From assembly GCF_900185715.1 (NCBI RefSeq), contig NZ_FYAS01000019.1, positions 62,001-126,000 of the forward strand: DNA of 64,000 nt, read 5' to 3'. Positions 28,284 to 35,691 of the stretch are shown piece by piece (the stretch's first letter is position 1; each line of letters opens with the position of its first letter). This stretch comes from Allobosea sp. CS1GBMeth4. GTDB taxonomy: Bacteria; Pseudomonadota; Alphaproteobacteria; Rhizobiales; Beijerinckiaceae. Under the pieces are notes generated by a model, which did no database searches, was not told where the DNA came from, and was given only the letters and a program-made list of their open reading frames with translations. Made by a program: the position numbers and the translations under genes.

Positions 28284-28996
28284 GCTGGTGCGAGTATCCC
28301 GGCCAGCTGATCGGCAGCGAGGTGCTGCAGAACTATGGCTGCCGCATGGCGAACGGGCTGTGGATCACCTTCGAGCTGGTGGTGCTGTCGGTCGCGCTCG
28401 GCTTCGTGCTGGCGCTCGGCCTCGCCGTTGCCCGGCTCTACGGGCCGCGCTGGGCGAAGCTGGCCATCCAGGGCTACACCACCTTCTTCCGCGGCACGCC
28501 GCTGCTCTGCCAGCTTTTCCTGGTCTATTACGGCTTCGGCCAGTTCCGGCTGTTCTGGCAGGATGTCGGCCTGTGGTGGTTCTTCCGCGAGCCGTTCTAC
28601 TGCGCCCTCTTCACCTTCACCATCAACACCGCCGCCTATCAGGCCGAGATCCTGCGCGGCGCCATCCAGTCGATCCCGCGCGGCCAGTTCGAGGGCGCCC
28701 TCGCGCTCGGCCTGCATCGCTGGGCGACGCTGCGCCGCGTGGTCCTGCCGCAGGCGATGATCCTGGCGCTGCGCCCGCTCGGCAACGAGCTGATCGTGAT
28801 GATCAAGTCCAGCGCCATCGCCTCGCTGGTGACGCTGTTCGACCTGATGGGCGCGACCCGCCTCGCCTTCGCGCGCTCCTTCGACCTGTCGATCTATCTC
28901 TATGCGGCGCTGATCTATCTCGCGCTGACCGAGCTGATCCGCCGGATCTGGGACCGGATCGAGCTCAGGCTGACGCGGCACATGGCGCTGCGGTGA
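28280..28996 (+). CDS. polar amino acid ABC transporter permease
   Basis: A 238-aa permease of the HisM/OccM type. The EAA motif is in GQFEGALALGLHRWATLRRV, then VLPQAMILALRPLGNE. About five helices. The ATG overlaps the stop of the first permease gene. No ATP-binding subunit gene follows; the next genes are a toxin-antitoxin pair, so the ATPase must be elsewhere. Confidence 0.94.
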   Translation: MSWCEYPGQLIGSEVLQNYGCRMANGLWITFELVVLSVALGFVLALGLAVARLYGPRWAKLAIQGYTTFFRGTPLLCQLFLVYYGFGQFRLFWQDVGLWWFFREPFYCALFTFTINTAAYQAEILRGAIQSIPRGQFEGALALGLHRWATLRRVVLPQAMILALRPLGNELIVMIKSSAIASLVTLFDLMGATRLAFARSFDLSIYLYAALIYLALTELIRRIWDRIELRLTRHMALR

Positions 28997-29010
28997 AGAC
29001 GGCGCAGAAC

Positions 29011-29040
29011 TTGACAATCCTTGCCAAAGATTGCCAAAAT
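29011..29040 (+). promoter_or_regulatory. three 10-bp direct repeats in the parDE promoter
   Basis: TTGACAATCC, TTGCCAAAGA and TTGCCAAAAT follow each other with exact 10-bp phasing, placing similar bases on one face of the helix. The first contains a consensus -35 box (TTGACA). They end 20 bp before the parD start and are a plausible ParD binding site for autorepression. Confidence 0.5.
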
Positions 29041-29060
29041 CGACCTTTATGGAGATCGAT

Positions 29061-29315
29061 ATGGCCACGATGAACGTGTCCTTGCCGGCTTCGATGAAGG
29101 ACTGGGTCGAGGCTCAGACCGAGACAGGCCGCTATGCCAATGCGAGCGACTATGTGCGCGACTTGATCCGCCGGGATCAGGAGCGCAACGACAAGGTCGC
29201 CGCGATGCAGCGTTTCGTCGACGAAGGCCTGAACAGCGGGGTCAGTACAGATTCAAGCGACGCGCTCTTTGCCGCCGCCGTCCAGCGCGCGGCCACTCCA
29301 TCCGGCAATCGATAG
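29061..29315 (+). CDS. parD: ParD-type antitoxin (ribbon-helix-helix)
   Basis: An 84-aa antitoxin. The N-terminal ribbon-helix-helix (MATMNVSLPASMKDWVEAQT, then SDYVRDLIRRDQ) binds DNA and matches the ParD/CopG family. The C-terminal part (about 50-84) should wrap the toxin. The ATG at 29061 is chosen for GGAG 6 nt upstream; ATG 29049 is also in frame. The stop shares one base with the parE start. Confidence 0.92.
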   Translation: MATMNVSLPASMKDWVEAQTETGRYANASDYVRDLIRRDQERNDKVAAMQRFVDEGLNSGVSTDSSDALFAAAVQRAATPSGNR

Positions 29316-29602
29316 TGCGTTTTCGCCTGTCGCTGGCAGCAAAAGAAGACATCATCGGCATCGCCGAGCAAGGAATACGCCTCTTCGGTCAGGCCCAGGC
29401 CAGACGATACCATGACGAGCTGTTCGCGATCTTCGACATGATCGCGGCCTATCCCCGCATCGCACGGGAGCGCAAGGAGCTATCGCCGCCGATGCGCATC
29501 TACCCGTTCAAGGCGCATCTCGTGGTCTATCGTGTCGAACAGGACGGTAGTGTCTTGATCGCCCGTGTCCGCCACGCGCATGAAGATTGGGCAGAAGTCT
29601 AG
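29315..29602 (+). CDS. parE: ParE-type toxin (RelE/ParE superfamily)
   Basis: A 95-aa toxin starting with GTG at 29315, overlapping the parD stop by one base (TAGTG). The family pattern is clear: FRLSLAAKEDIIGIAEQGIR at the start, then MIAAYPRIARERKEL and LVVYRVEQDGSVLIARVRHA. ParE toxins poison DNA gyrase; some related proteins cleave mRNA instead, and sequence alone cannot decide which applies. Frame intact. Confidence 0.92.
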   Translation: MRFRLSLAAKEDIIGIAEQGIRLFGQAQARRYHDELFAIFDMIAAYPRIARERKELSPPMRIYPFKAHLVVYRVEQDGSVLIARVRHAHEDWAEV

Positions 29603-29606
29603 TCAC

Positions 29607-30359
29607 TCACCCCGGCAAGGTCAGCACCAGCGGGCCGTTGGCCGTCGCGACCACGGTGTGCTCGTACTGCACGGTCGGCGCGCGCGGCTCGGAGTAGAGT
29701 GTCCAGCGGTCGTCGCCTTCATGCTCGGCCCAGTCGGCGCCGAGCGACAGGAACGGCTCGACGGTGAAGACCAGCCCCTTCTGCATGACGCGGCGCTCGG
29801 AGCCCTCGGGCCAGGTCGCGATCTCCTTGGGCTCCTCGTGCAGCGAGTGGCCGATGCCGTGGCTGGCGAGGTTGCGCACCAGCGTATAGCCGTTCTTCTC
29901 GGCGAAGCGGCCGACCGCCTCGCCGATCCCGGCGATCGGCTTGCCGGCGCCGACCTGGCCGAGCCCGGCCCAGAGTGCGCGCTTGCCGTCGCGACAGAGC
30001 CGCTCGATCCGCCGATCGACCGGCGGCACCGCGAAGGACGCGCCGGTATCGGAGAAATAGCCGCCCTTCTCGGCTGAGACGTCGATGTTGACCAGATCGC
30101 CGGCAGCGATCCGGCGCGCTCCCGGAATCCCGTGCGCGACCTCCTCGTTGACGCTGATGCAGGTGGCGCCCGGGAAGCCGTAGACGGTCTCGGGGGCGGA
30201 GCGTGCGCCATGCCGCTCGAGCCTGTCGCGGCCGATCGCGTCGAGCTCGGCCGTGGTGATGCCCGGCTCGAGCGCCCGCCCCATCGCCGCCAGCGCATCG
30301 GCCACGATGCGGCCGATCTCGCGCAGCCCCCGAAGCTCGTCGTCATTGGTGATCGTCAT
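29607..30359 (-). CDS. map: methionine aminopeptidase, type I
   Basis: A 250-aa cytosolic dimetal enzyme that removes the N-terminal Met from nascent proteins. Metal ligands are all visible: two Asp in NIDVSAEKGGYFSDTGASF, His in NLASHGIGHSLHEEP, Glu in VFTVEPFLS and Glu in VQYEHTVVAT. It is a lone gene rather than the rpsB- or secY-linked copy, so it may be an additional map. Convergent with parE and only 4 bp away. Divergent from the dehydrogenase gene across 149 bp. Confidence 0.95.
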   Translation of the reverse strand: MTITNDDELRGLREIGRIVADALAAMGRALEPGITTAELDAIGRDRLERHGARSAPETVYGFPGATCISVNEEVAHGIPGARRIAAGDLVNIDVSAEKGGYFSDTGASFAVPPVDRRIERLCRDGKRALWAGLGQVGAGKPIAGIGEAVGRFAEKNGYTLVRNLASHGIGHSLHEEPKEIATWPEGSERRVMQKGLVFTVEPFLSLGADWAEHEGDDRWTLYSEPRAPTVQYEHTVVATANGPLVLTLPG

Positions 30360-30508
30360 GACCGGTTCCTGACGGATTCCGCCGAGGGCGGCAAGCGTAT
30401 GATCCTTGCGGAATCGCGATCGCTGCTATCGCGCCTGCATCGCTTCCCTCGCCCACCCGGGCGCGCTAAAGCCGCTGTGACCTTTCGGATGATGCAGCGG
30501 AGCACCTC

Positions 30509-31375
30509 ATGGCCAAAGTCGCTTTCCTCGGTCTCGGCGTGATGGGCTATCCCATGGCCGGCCATCTCAAGGCCAAGGGCCACGAGGTCACCGTCTACAA
30601 TCGCTCGCCGGAGAAGGCGCAGAAATGGGTGGCGCAGCATGGCGGCGCCTCCGCGCCGACGCCGGCCCAGGCCGCCGAGGGCCAGGAGATCGTGTTCGCC
30701 TGCGTCGGCAACGACGACGACCTGCGCTCGGTGACCACGGGCGAAGGCGGCGCCTTCGCGGCGATGGGCAAGGGCACGGTCTTCGTCGACCACACCACCG
30801 CCTCGGCCAATGTCGCGCGCGAACTCGACGCCGCCGCGCAAGCGGCCGGCTTCGGCTTCATCGACGCGCCCGTCTCCGGCGGCCAGGCCGGCGCCGAGAA
30901 CGGCGTCCTGACCGTGATGTGCGGCGGCGCGCCCGAGACCTATGCCCGGGTCGAGCCGGTGATCGGAAGCTTCGCCCGGATGTGCAAGCTGATGGGTCCC
31001 GCCGGCTCCGGCCAGCTCACCAAGATGGTCAACCAGATCTGCATCGCCGGCCTCGTCCAGGGCCTCGCCGAGGGCATCCATTTCGCCAAGCGGGCCGGCC
31101 TCGACGTCGAGGCGATGCTGGAGGTGATCTCGAAGGGCGCCGCCGGGTCCTGGCAGATGGAGAACCGCGGCAAGACGATGAACGCCGACAAGTTCGATTT
31201 CGGCTTCGCCGTCGACTGGATGCGCAAGGATCTCGGCATCGTGCTCGACGAGGCGCGCAACAACGGCGCCCGCCTGCCCGTCACGGCGCTGGTCGACCAG
31301 TTCTACGCCGACGTGCAGAAGCTCGGCGGCGGGCGCTGGGACACGTCGAGCCTGCTGAAACGCCTGGAGCCGTAA
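30509..31375 (+). CDS. NAD(P)-dependent beta-hydroxyacid dehydrogenase (3-hydroxyisobutyrate dehydrogenase family)
   Basis: A 288-aa enzyme with a Rossmann fold at the start (VAFLGLGVMGYPMAGHL), the substrate motif DAPVSGGQAGAENG and the catalytic lysine region GSGQLTKMVNQICIAG. The family covers 3-hydroxyisobutyrate, tartronate semialdehyde, 6-phosphogluconate-like and succinic semialdehyde reductases, and this sequence does not settle which. Monocistronic, followed by a dispersed palindrome. Confidence 0.92.
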   Translation: MAKVAFLGLGVMGYPMAGHLKAKGHEVTVYNRSPEKAQKWVAQHGGASAPTPAQAAEGQEIVFACVGNDDDLRSVTTGEGGAFAAMGKGTVFVDHTTASANVARELDAAAQAAGFGFIDAPVSGGQAGAENGVLTVMCGGAPETYARVEPVIGSFARMCKLMGPAGSGQLTKMVNQICIAGLVQGLAEGIHFAKRAGLDVEAMLEVISKGAAGSWQMENRGKTMNADKFDFGFAVDWMRKDLGIVLDEARNNGARLPVTALVDQFYADVQKLGGGRWDTSSLLKRLEP

Positions 31376-31386
31376 GGGCGGACACA

Positions 31387-31471
31387 GTCATTGCGAGCGC
31401 AGCGAAGCAATCCAGAGCGGCAGAGCGCCACGTCGCCTGGATTGCTTCGTCGCTGCGCTCCTCGCAATGAC
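31387..31471. repeat. dispersed palindromic repeat, family A, copy 1
   Basis: An 85-bp near-palindrome. The left arm reads GTCATTGCGAGCGCAGCGAA then GCAATCCAG, and the right arm is its reverse complement with a few changes, ending CTCGCAATGAC. A near-identical copy is at 51281-51364. Both lie just past a gene end. Confidence 0.88.
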
Positions 31472-31479
31472 GCTTGGGC

Positions 31480-32127
31480 TCACCCCACCAGCCGCGCCAC
31501 CTCGGCCCGCAGCACCGGCACCAGCTCGGCCTCGAACCAGGGCTGTTTCCTGAGCCAGCCATTGTTGCGCCAGGACGGATGCGGCAGCGGCAGGATGCGC
31601 GGCCGGCGCTCCTGGGCGAAGATGCTGCGCCAGTCGGCAACGGTCGCCGTCAGGTCTGCCGCCGCCTTCGGGCCGAGATGCCAGGCCTGCGCATAGCGGC
31701 CGATCACCAGGACCAGTTCGAGATGCGGGAGCGCGGCCAGCACCCTCGCCCGCCAGGCCGGCGCGCATTCGCGGCGCGGCGGCAGGTCGCCGCCCTTGGC
31801 GTCATGTCCCGGGAAGCAGTGGCCCATCGGCACGATCGCGACGCGCGAAGCGTCGTAGAAGCGTTCCTTGTCGAGGCCGAGCCAGTCGCGCAGCCGGTCG
31901 CCTGAACGGTCGGTGAAAGGGCGTCCGCTGGCATGGACACGGGTTCCCGGCGCCTGGCTTGCGATCAGCAGGCGCGCGCTCTCCTGCGCCTGGATCACCG
32001 GCCGGGGCTCGTGCGGCAATGGCGGGCCATGGAGCGGCGCGTCGCGGCAGATCCGGCAGGCGCGCAGTGCGGCGAGGACGGCCTCGAGCGCTTCCGGCGG
32101 GCCGCTCCCCTGTCCGCTCCCGCTCAT
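31480..32127 (-). CDS. uracil-DNA glycosylase family protein with [4Fe-4S] cysteines
   Basis: A 215-aa protein of the UDG superfamily. The active-site region is SQAPGTRVHASGRPFTDRSG, and the second motif is LPHPSWRNNGWL. Four cysteines, Cys24-x2-Cys27 and Cys104-x16-Cys121, have the spacing of the iron-sulfur families 4 and 5. Its Gln-Ala-Pro-Gly motif differs from the family 4 consensus Gly-Glu-Ala-Pro-Gly, so substrate preference may differ. The ATG at 32127 overlaps the stop of the upstream secreted protein gene. Confidence 0.88.
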   Translation of the reverse strand: MSGSGQGSGPPEALEAVLAALRACRICRDAPLHGPPLPHEPRPVIQAQESARLLIASQAPGTRVHASGRPFTDRSGDRLRDWLGLDKERFYDASRVAIVPMGHCFPGHDAKGGDLPPRRECAPAWRARVLAALPHLELVLVIGRYAQAWHLGPKAAADLTATVADWRSIFAQERRPRILPLPHPSWRNNGWLRKQPWFEAELVPVLRAEVARLVG

Positions 32128-32588
32128 CGCCGCGCCAGCCGCTCCCGGCCGTGACGCCGGGAAATGAGCCCGTCGCAATGCCAGACCGGCGCCTTGTCGG
32201 CGTGCTTCTCGGGATCGCCCGGCTGGACGGTGGCGACGCCGTTGATGCGGCCGCTGCGGTAGGTCTTCAGCACGTAGAGCGTGCCGCTGCGCTCGACGGC
32301 GAAGCAATAGGTCCGGCGTGTCTCGTGCGGCCCGTAATAGTAGCAGACCGCGTCCTCCGTCGTCGTCCAGCAGGCGTCCGTGTTCTGCAGGTGGCGGTTA
32401 TGCCCGGTCGCCCGGCCGTCCCGGTGATGGTATTCGCTGAAGGGCGCGCCGTTGTTGTAGCGGCCGGCCACGGTGTTGCCCTCGAAGAGCTGGCGGATCT
32501 CCTGGCCGGTCAGCCGCTCGACCGCAGCAGCGCCCGTCGCACCGGCGCCGAGCGCGAGCAGCGCCGCGACCGTCGCGGACCGCCTCAT
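32124..32588 (-). CDS. secreted hypothetical protein, Cys-conserved (twin 2)
   Basis: A 154-aa exported protein of unknown function. Signal peptide: MRRSATVAALLALGAGATGA, cleaved near AAA-V. The mature part shares a clear pattern with its upstream twin: LTGQEIRQLFEGNTVAGRY, DACW, AVCYYYG, YCFAVE, GRINGVATV and CDGLISR, with four cysteines in register that likely form two disulfides. The ATG at 32588 overlaps the twin's stop, and its own stop overlaps the glycosylase start, so three genes are coupled. Confidence 0.78.
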   Translation of the reverse strand: MRRSATVAALLALGAGATGAAAVERLTGQEIRQLFEGNTVAGRYNNGAPFSEYHHRDGRATGHNRHLQNTDACWTTTEDAVCYYYGPHETRRTYCFAVERSGTLYVLKTYRSGRINGVATVQPGDPEKHADKAPVWHCDGLISRRHGRERLARR

Positions 32589-33049
32589 CGCGACGCCACC
32601 CGACGGGACATCGGAGCCTGCGGGCCGCCGCGCGAGATCAACCCGTCGCAATACCAGGGCTTGCCGCCGTCGCCATGATTGCGCGGATTGGCGAGCTCGA
32701 CGGTCGCCACCGCGTTGATCCGGCCATTGTCGAGATTGCGCAGGATGTAGAGCCGATCGGTGAGCTCGACCGTGAAGCAATGCGTCGTCCGCTCGTTGGG
32801 CGGGCCGTAATAATAGCAGACGGCGTCGTCCTTGGTGATCCAGCAGGCGTCGCGGTTCTCCTGCCAGCCATTATTGCCGAGCGCGCGCCCGTCGGGGTCG
32901 TGATATTCGGTGAAGAAGCCGCCGCCGGTATAGCGGCCGCTGACCGTGTTGCCGCTGAAGGCCCGGTTGATCTGCTCGCCGGTCAGCTTCTCCGCCGCCG
33001 AGGCGGCGGCCGGAAGGATCAGCGCGAGCGCGAGCGCCGAGAGGCGCAT
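32585..33049 (-). CDS. secreted hypothetical protein, Cys-conserved (twin 1)
   Basis: A 154-aa exported protein, the same length as its downstream twin and about half identical by eye. Signal peptide: MRLSALALALILPAAASA. Mature motifs: LTGEQINRAFSGNTVSGRY, DACW, AVCYYYG, HCFTVE, GRINAVATV and CDGLISR. Only 2 bp separate it from the GST gene upstream, so it belongs to the same transcript. The family appears to be lineage-restricted; I know no function. Confidence 0.78.
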   Translation of the reverse strand: MRLSALALALILPAAASAAEKLTGEQINRAFSGNTVSGRYTGGGFFTEYHDPDGRALGNNGWQENRDACWITKDDAVCYYYGPPNERTTHCFTVELTDRLYILRNLDNGRINAVATVELANPRNHGDGGKPWYCDGLISRGGPQAPMSRRVASR

Positions 33050-33051
33050 GA

Positions 33052-33663
33052 TCAGGCTTTCCAGCTCGGCCTGGCCGAGAGTTCGCCGTGCCAGCGCCGG
33101 ATGTTGACGCAATCCTCGGGCAGCGGAACGCGCGAGGGCTTCATGAAGTCGATGGCGATGCCGGCGGTGATGTCCGCGACCGTCAGCTGGTCGCCGCAGA
33201 CGAAGCGGTTGCCGCCGAGCTGCAGCTCGAGCAGCATGAGATGGTCGTCGATCATCTCGCGATTGGCTTCGGCCCATTCCGGAATCTGGTCCTCCAGCTC
33301 GGCCATGGCCGGGTGGCTGTGGCGGAACACGGCCGAGACGGCCGTGAACAGGCCGAGCTCGATCCGCCGGTTCCACATCTCGATCAGCGCCGCCTCCTTG
33401 GGCTCGGAGCCGAACAGCGCCGGCTTCGGATGCAGGCTCTCGATGTAGCGGCAGATCGCCATGGTCTCGGCGAGCGCCGTGCCGTCGTCGAGCACCAGCA
33501 CCGGCAGGCGCTGGGAAGGGTTGATCCGGGTGAATTCCGGCGTCCGATGCTCCTTCCTGGCGATGTCGATCGGGACGAGCTCGGGCAAGGGCACGCCCTT
33601 CTCGGCGAAGAAGATGCGGACTCGCCGCGGATTGGGCGCCCGCCCGCCGTCATAGAGCTTCAT
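33052..33663 (-). CDS. glutathione S-transferase family protein
   Basis: A 203-aa cytosolic GST. The thioredoxin-like domain holds MKLYDGGRAPNPRRVRIFFA with the cis-Pro segment RLPVLVLDDG and the glutathione-binding LAETMAICRYIE (Glu-Thr). The helical domain follows from about 90. An upstream extension to 33693 is possible, but ATG 33663 gives the family N-terminus. First gene of a tightly packed run with the twin secreted proteins and the glycosylase. Confidence 0.92.
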   Translation of the reverse strand: MKLYDGGRAPNPRRVRIFFAEKGVPLPELVPIDIARKEHRTPEFTRINPSQRLPVLVLDDGTALAETMAICRYIESLHPKPALFGSEPKEAALIEMWNRRIELGLFTAVSAVFRHSHPAMAELEDQIPEWAEANREMIDDHLMLLELQLGGNRFVCGDQLTVADITAGIAIDFMKPSRVPLPEDCVNIRRWHGELSARPSWKA

Positions 33664-33822
33664 GCCCTCTGCCTTTCGCCATGCTGGGACCACGCGGTTT
33701 CACGGTGCGGGCCCGGCTCTGTCAAGAGTTCAGCCCGCAAACACGGCGGCAAGACGACGAGCCGTCCGCCCGACGGAACAAGCCGCCCCTGCCGCGATTG
33801 ATGGTCACGAGGGACGATCGCC

Positions 33823-33972
33823 ATGCCGCAGGATTGGAGCTTCGTCGTCTGGATCGTCATCCTGGCCGTACCGGTCGGGCTGATGCTCGCCACCTTGTGG
33901 GCACGCTCGCGCGAGCCCGGCGCCGCGCAGCTCGGAAGCGCGTCCGAGGACGATCCGCGCGAGCCGCGCTGA
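33823..33972 (+). CDS. 49-aa single-pass membrane microprotein
   Basis: Found by reading the sequence directly. ATG 33823 follows GAGGGA and gives MPQDWSFVVWIVILAVPVGL, then an Ala/Leu stretch to about residue 26, a basic WARSR stop-transfer, and an acidic tail ending EDDPREPR. One membrane segment with the C-terminus probably inside. It lies between divergent GST and convergent AEC genes, with the stop only 4 bp from the AEC gene stop. Function unknown. Confidence 0.55.
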   Translation: MPQDWSFVVWIVILAVPVGLMLATLWARSREPGAAQLGSASEDDPREPR

Positions 33973-33976
33973 ACGA

Positions 33977-34897
33977 TCAGCCCGGCGCGAGCAGGATCAG
34001 CGCAAGCGGCACCGCCAAGGCGGCCAGCACGGTCTGCAGCGCGCAGATGCCGGCCATCAGCGGCGCATCGCCGCCGAGCTGGCGCGCCATCACGTAAGAG
34101 GACGAAGCCGTCGGCAGCGACTGGAACAGGATGGCGAGCGTCGCCGCCGGGCCTCCGAGACCGAAGCCCTTCAGCGCAGCATAGGTCACCAGCGGCATCA
34201 GCACGAACTTGACGAAGGAGGCGACCAGGGCCGGCTTCATGCCGCGGCCGAGCGCATGCCAGTCCAGCGCCGCACCGACGCAGAGCAGGCCGATCGGCAG
34301 CGAGGCCTGGCCGAGCGCCTTGAGGAAAGCGTCGAGTCCGCGCGGGAGACCGAGGCCGCTGACCTGCAGCACGATGCCGAGAACGCAGGACATCAGCAGC
34401 GGATTGAGGGCGAGCCCCCGGAGAACGCCGCGCAGGGTCGGCTGAGCCGAGCCCCAGCGGGCGAAGACGAGAACGCAGAGCACGTTGACGGTCGGCACGA
34501 TCGCCGCATTGGCCACGGCAGCCAGCGGCAGGGCCGACGCCCCGAGCATGCTCCCGGCCGCGCTCAGGCCGACATAGTTGTTGAAGCGGACACCGCCCTG
34601 GAAGACCGAGGTGAAGGCGGCATCGCCATAGCCGAGCCAGCGCTTCGCCAGAACCAGGATTCCGGAGACGACGATGATCGCGCTCATCAGCGTCAGCGCC
34701 AGCGCGGCGACGGGCAGCCCCCTGAGATCGGCCGTCGCCAGCACATGGACGAAGAGCGCCGGCAGGAGCACGTAATAGCTCAGGCGCTCCGCCTGCGGCC
34801 AGAACGCGTCAGGCAGGAAGCGCAGGCGGTGCATGCCATGGCCGAGCGCGATCAGCAGGGCGATCGGCACGAGCGCGAGCAGGATGGCGCCGATCAT
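33977..34897 (-). CDS. AEC (auxin efflux carrier) family transporter
   Basis: A 306-aa inner-membrane protein with about ten helices, of the bacterial AEC type (malonate/malate or unknown organic anion carriers). Landmarks include the first helix ILLALVPIALLIALGHGMHR and the final FQSLPTASSSYVMARQLGGD, typical of the family. Single gene. Substrate unknown. Confidence 0.92.
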   Translation of the reverse strand: MIGAILLALVPIALLIALGHGMHRLRFLPDAFWPQAERLSYYVLLPALFVHVLATADLRGLPVAALALTLMSAIIVVSGILVLAKRWLGYGDAAFTSVFQGGVRFNNYVGLSAAGSMLGASALPLAAVANAAIVPTVNVLCVLVFARWGSAQPTLRGVLRGLALNPLLMSCVLGIVLQVSGLGLPRGLDAFLKALGQASLPIGLLCVGAALDWHALGRGMKPALVASFVKFVLMPLVTYAALKGFGLGGPAATLAILFQSLPTASSSYVMARQLGGDAPLMAGICALQTVLAALAVPLALILLAPG

Positions 34898-35054
34898 GCC
34901 GGCAACCCGGGTCGGCTTGCGGCCGGCGATGTCATGCGGGGAACAATCCTGAGGGAACGATAGCGGAAGGACCTTCTTTAGGTCGCTCGCGCCGGAGACG
35001 GAAATACCTCAACCGCCAACGGGATTGTGAAATCCGCATGGCCGAGCGGAGAGC

Positions 35055-35606
35055 TCAGCGCGGATGGCTCCTGCGCCACTCCTCCGGCCGCTCGAAGCGC
35101 AGCGCCCAGATGCCGCGCCCCGCCGCCTTCGCCTCGGCCTCCTCCGCCTGGTAGCCGCCATAGGCGAGCGCCTGGCCCTGGCGGACCAGCGCCGCGTTGA
35201 TCTCGGCATCGCCCTGCCGGCAGCGCGCCAGCCCGCGGCCATAGCGGTCGACGCGCGAGACCGTGCAGGTGACGTTGCCGAGCGCCAGCATGGCCGCCAG
35301 CGCACGCCGTGCCTGCCGGCCGCAGGCGACCTGCCCGCCGCCCCGGTCCAGGCAGGTCTGGCGGTATTCCGGTGCGTCGATGCCCTCGAGACGGAGCTCC
35401 TCGCCGAGCAGCCTCAACGAATCGCCGTCGATCGCCTCGGCCGCGCCGACGAGGCTGCGGCCGGAGCCGAGGCGGTATTGCAGCACCGCGCCCGCGATCG
35501 CCAGAAGCACAAGGAAACCAAGGGCCACGACGAAATCGACCGAGCGGCCGACCCGCCGCCAGCCGAACGGCCCGTAATTGCTTGTCCCGAATCCGAAGCG
35601 CCCCAT
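35055..35606 (-). CDS. membrane-anchored thermonuclease (SNase-like) family protein
   Basis: A 183-aa protein with one N-terminal membrane segment (about 22-45) and an SNase-like domain from about 55. The catalytic Arg and Glu fit RLEGIDAPEYRQT, and the second Arg fits DRYGRGLARC. Calcium-site Asp is in AIDGDSLRL. Three further Cys (TCLDRGGGQVACG, NVTCTV) suggest a periplasmic location with disulfides. Predicted to act on nucleic acids outside the inner membrane. Divergent from the histidine kinase gene. Confidence 0.9.
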   Translation of the reverse strand: MGRFGFGTSNYGPFGWRRVGRSVDFVVALGFLVLLAIAGAVLQYRLGSGRSLVGAAEAIDGDSLRLLGEELRLEGIDAPEYRQTCLDRGGGQVACGRQARRALAAMLALGNVTCTVSRVDRYGRGLARCRQGDAEINAALVRQGQALAYGGYQAEEAEAKAAGRGIWALRFERPEEWRRSHPR

Positions 35607-35691
35607 CAGGATAAGCTTAACGATTTATCGCCGATCATGGCGAGCCGCGGTGCGTCGGTGCGCGCCGGGCTGGAGCTCGTTTCCTCGGACC

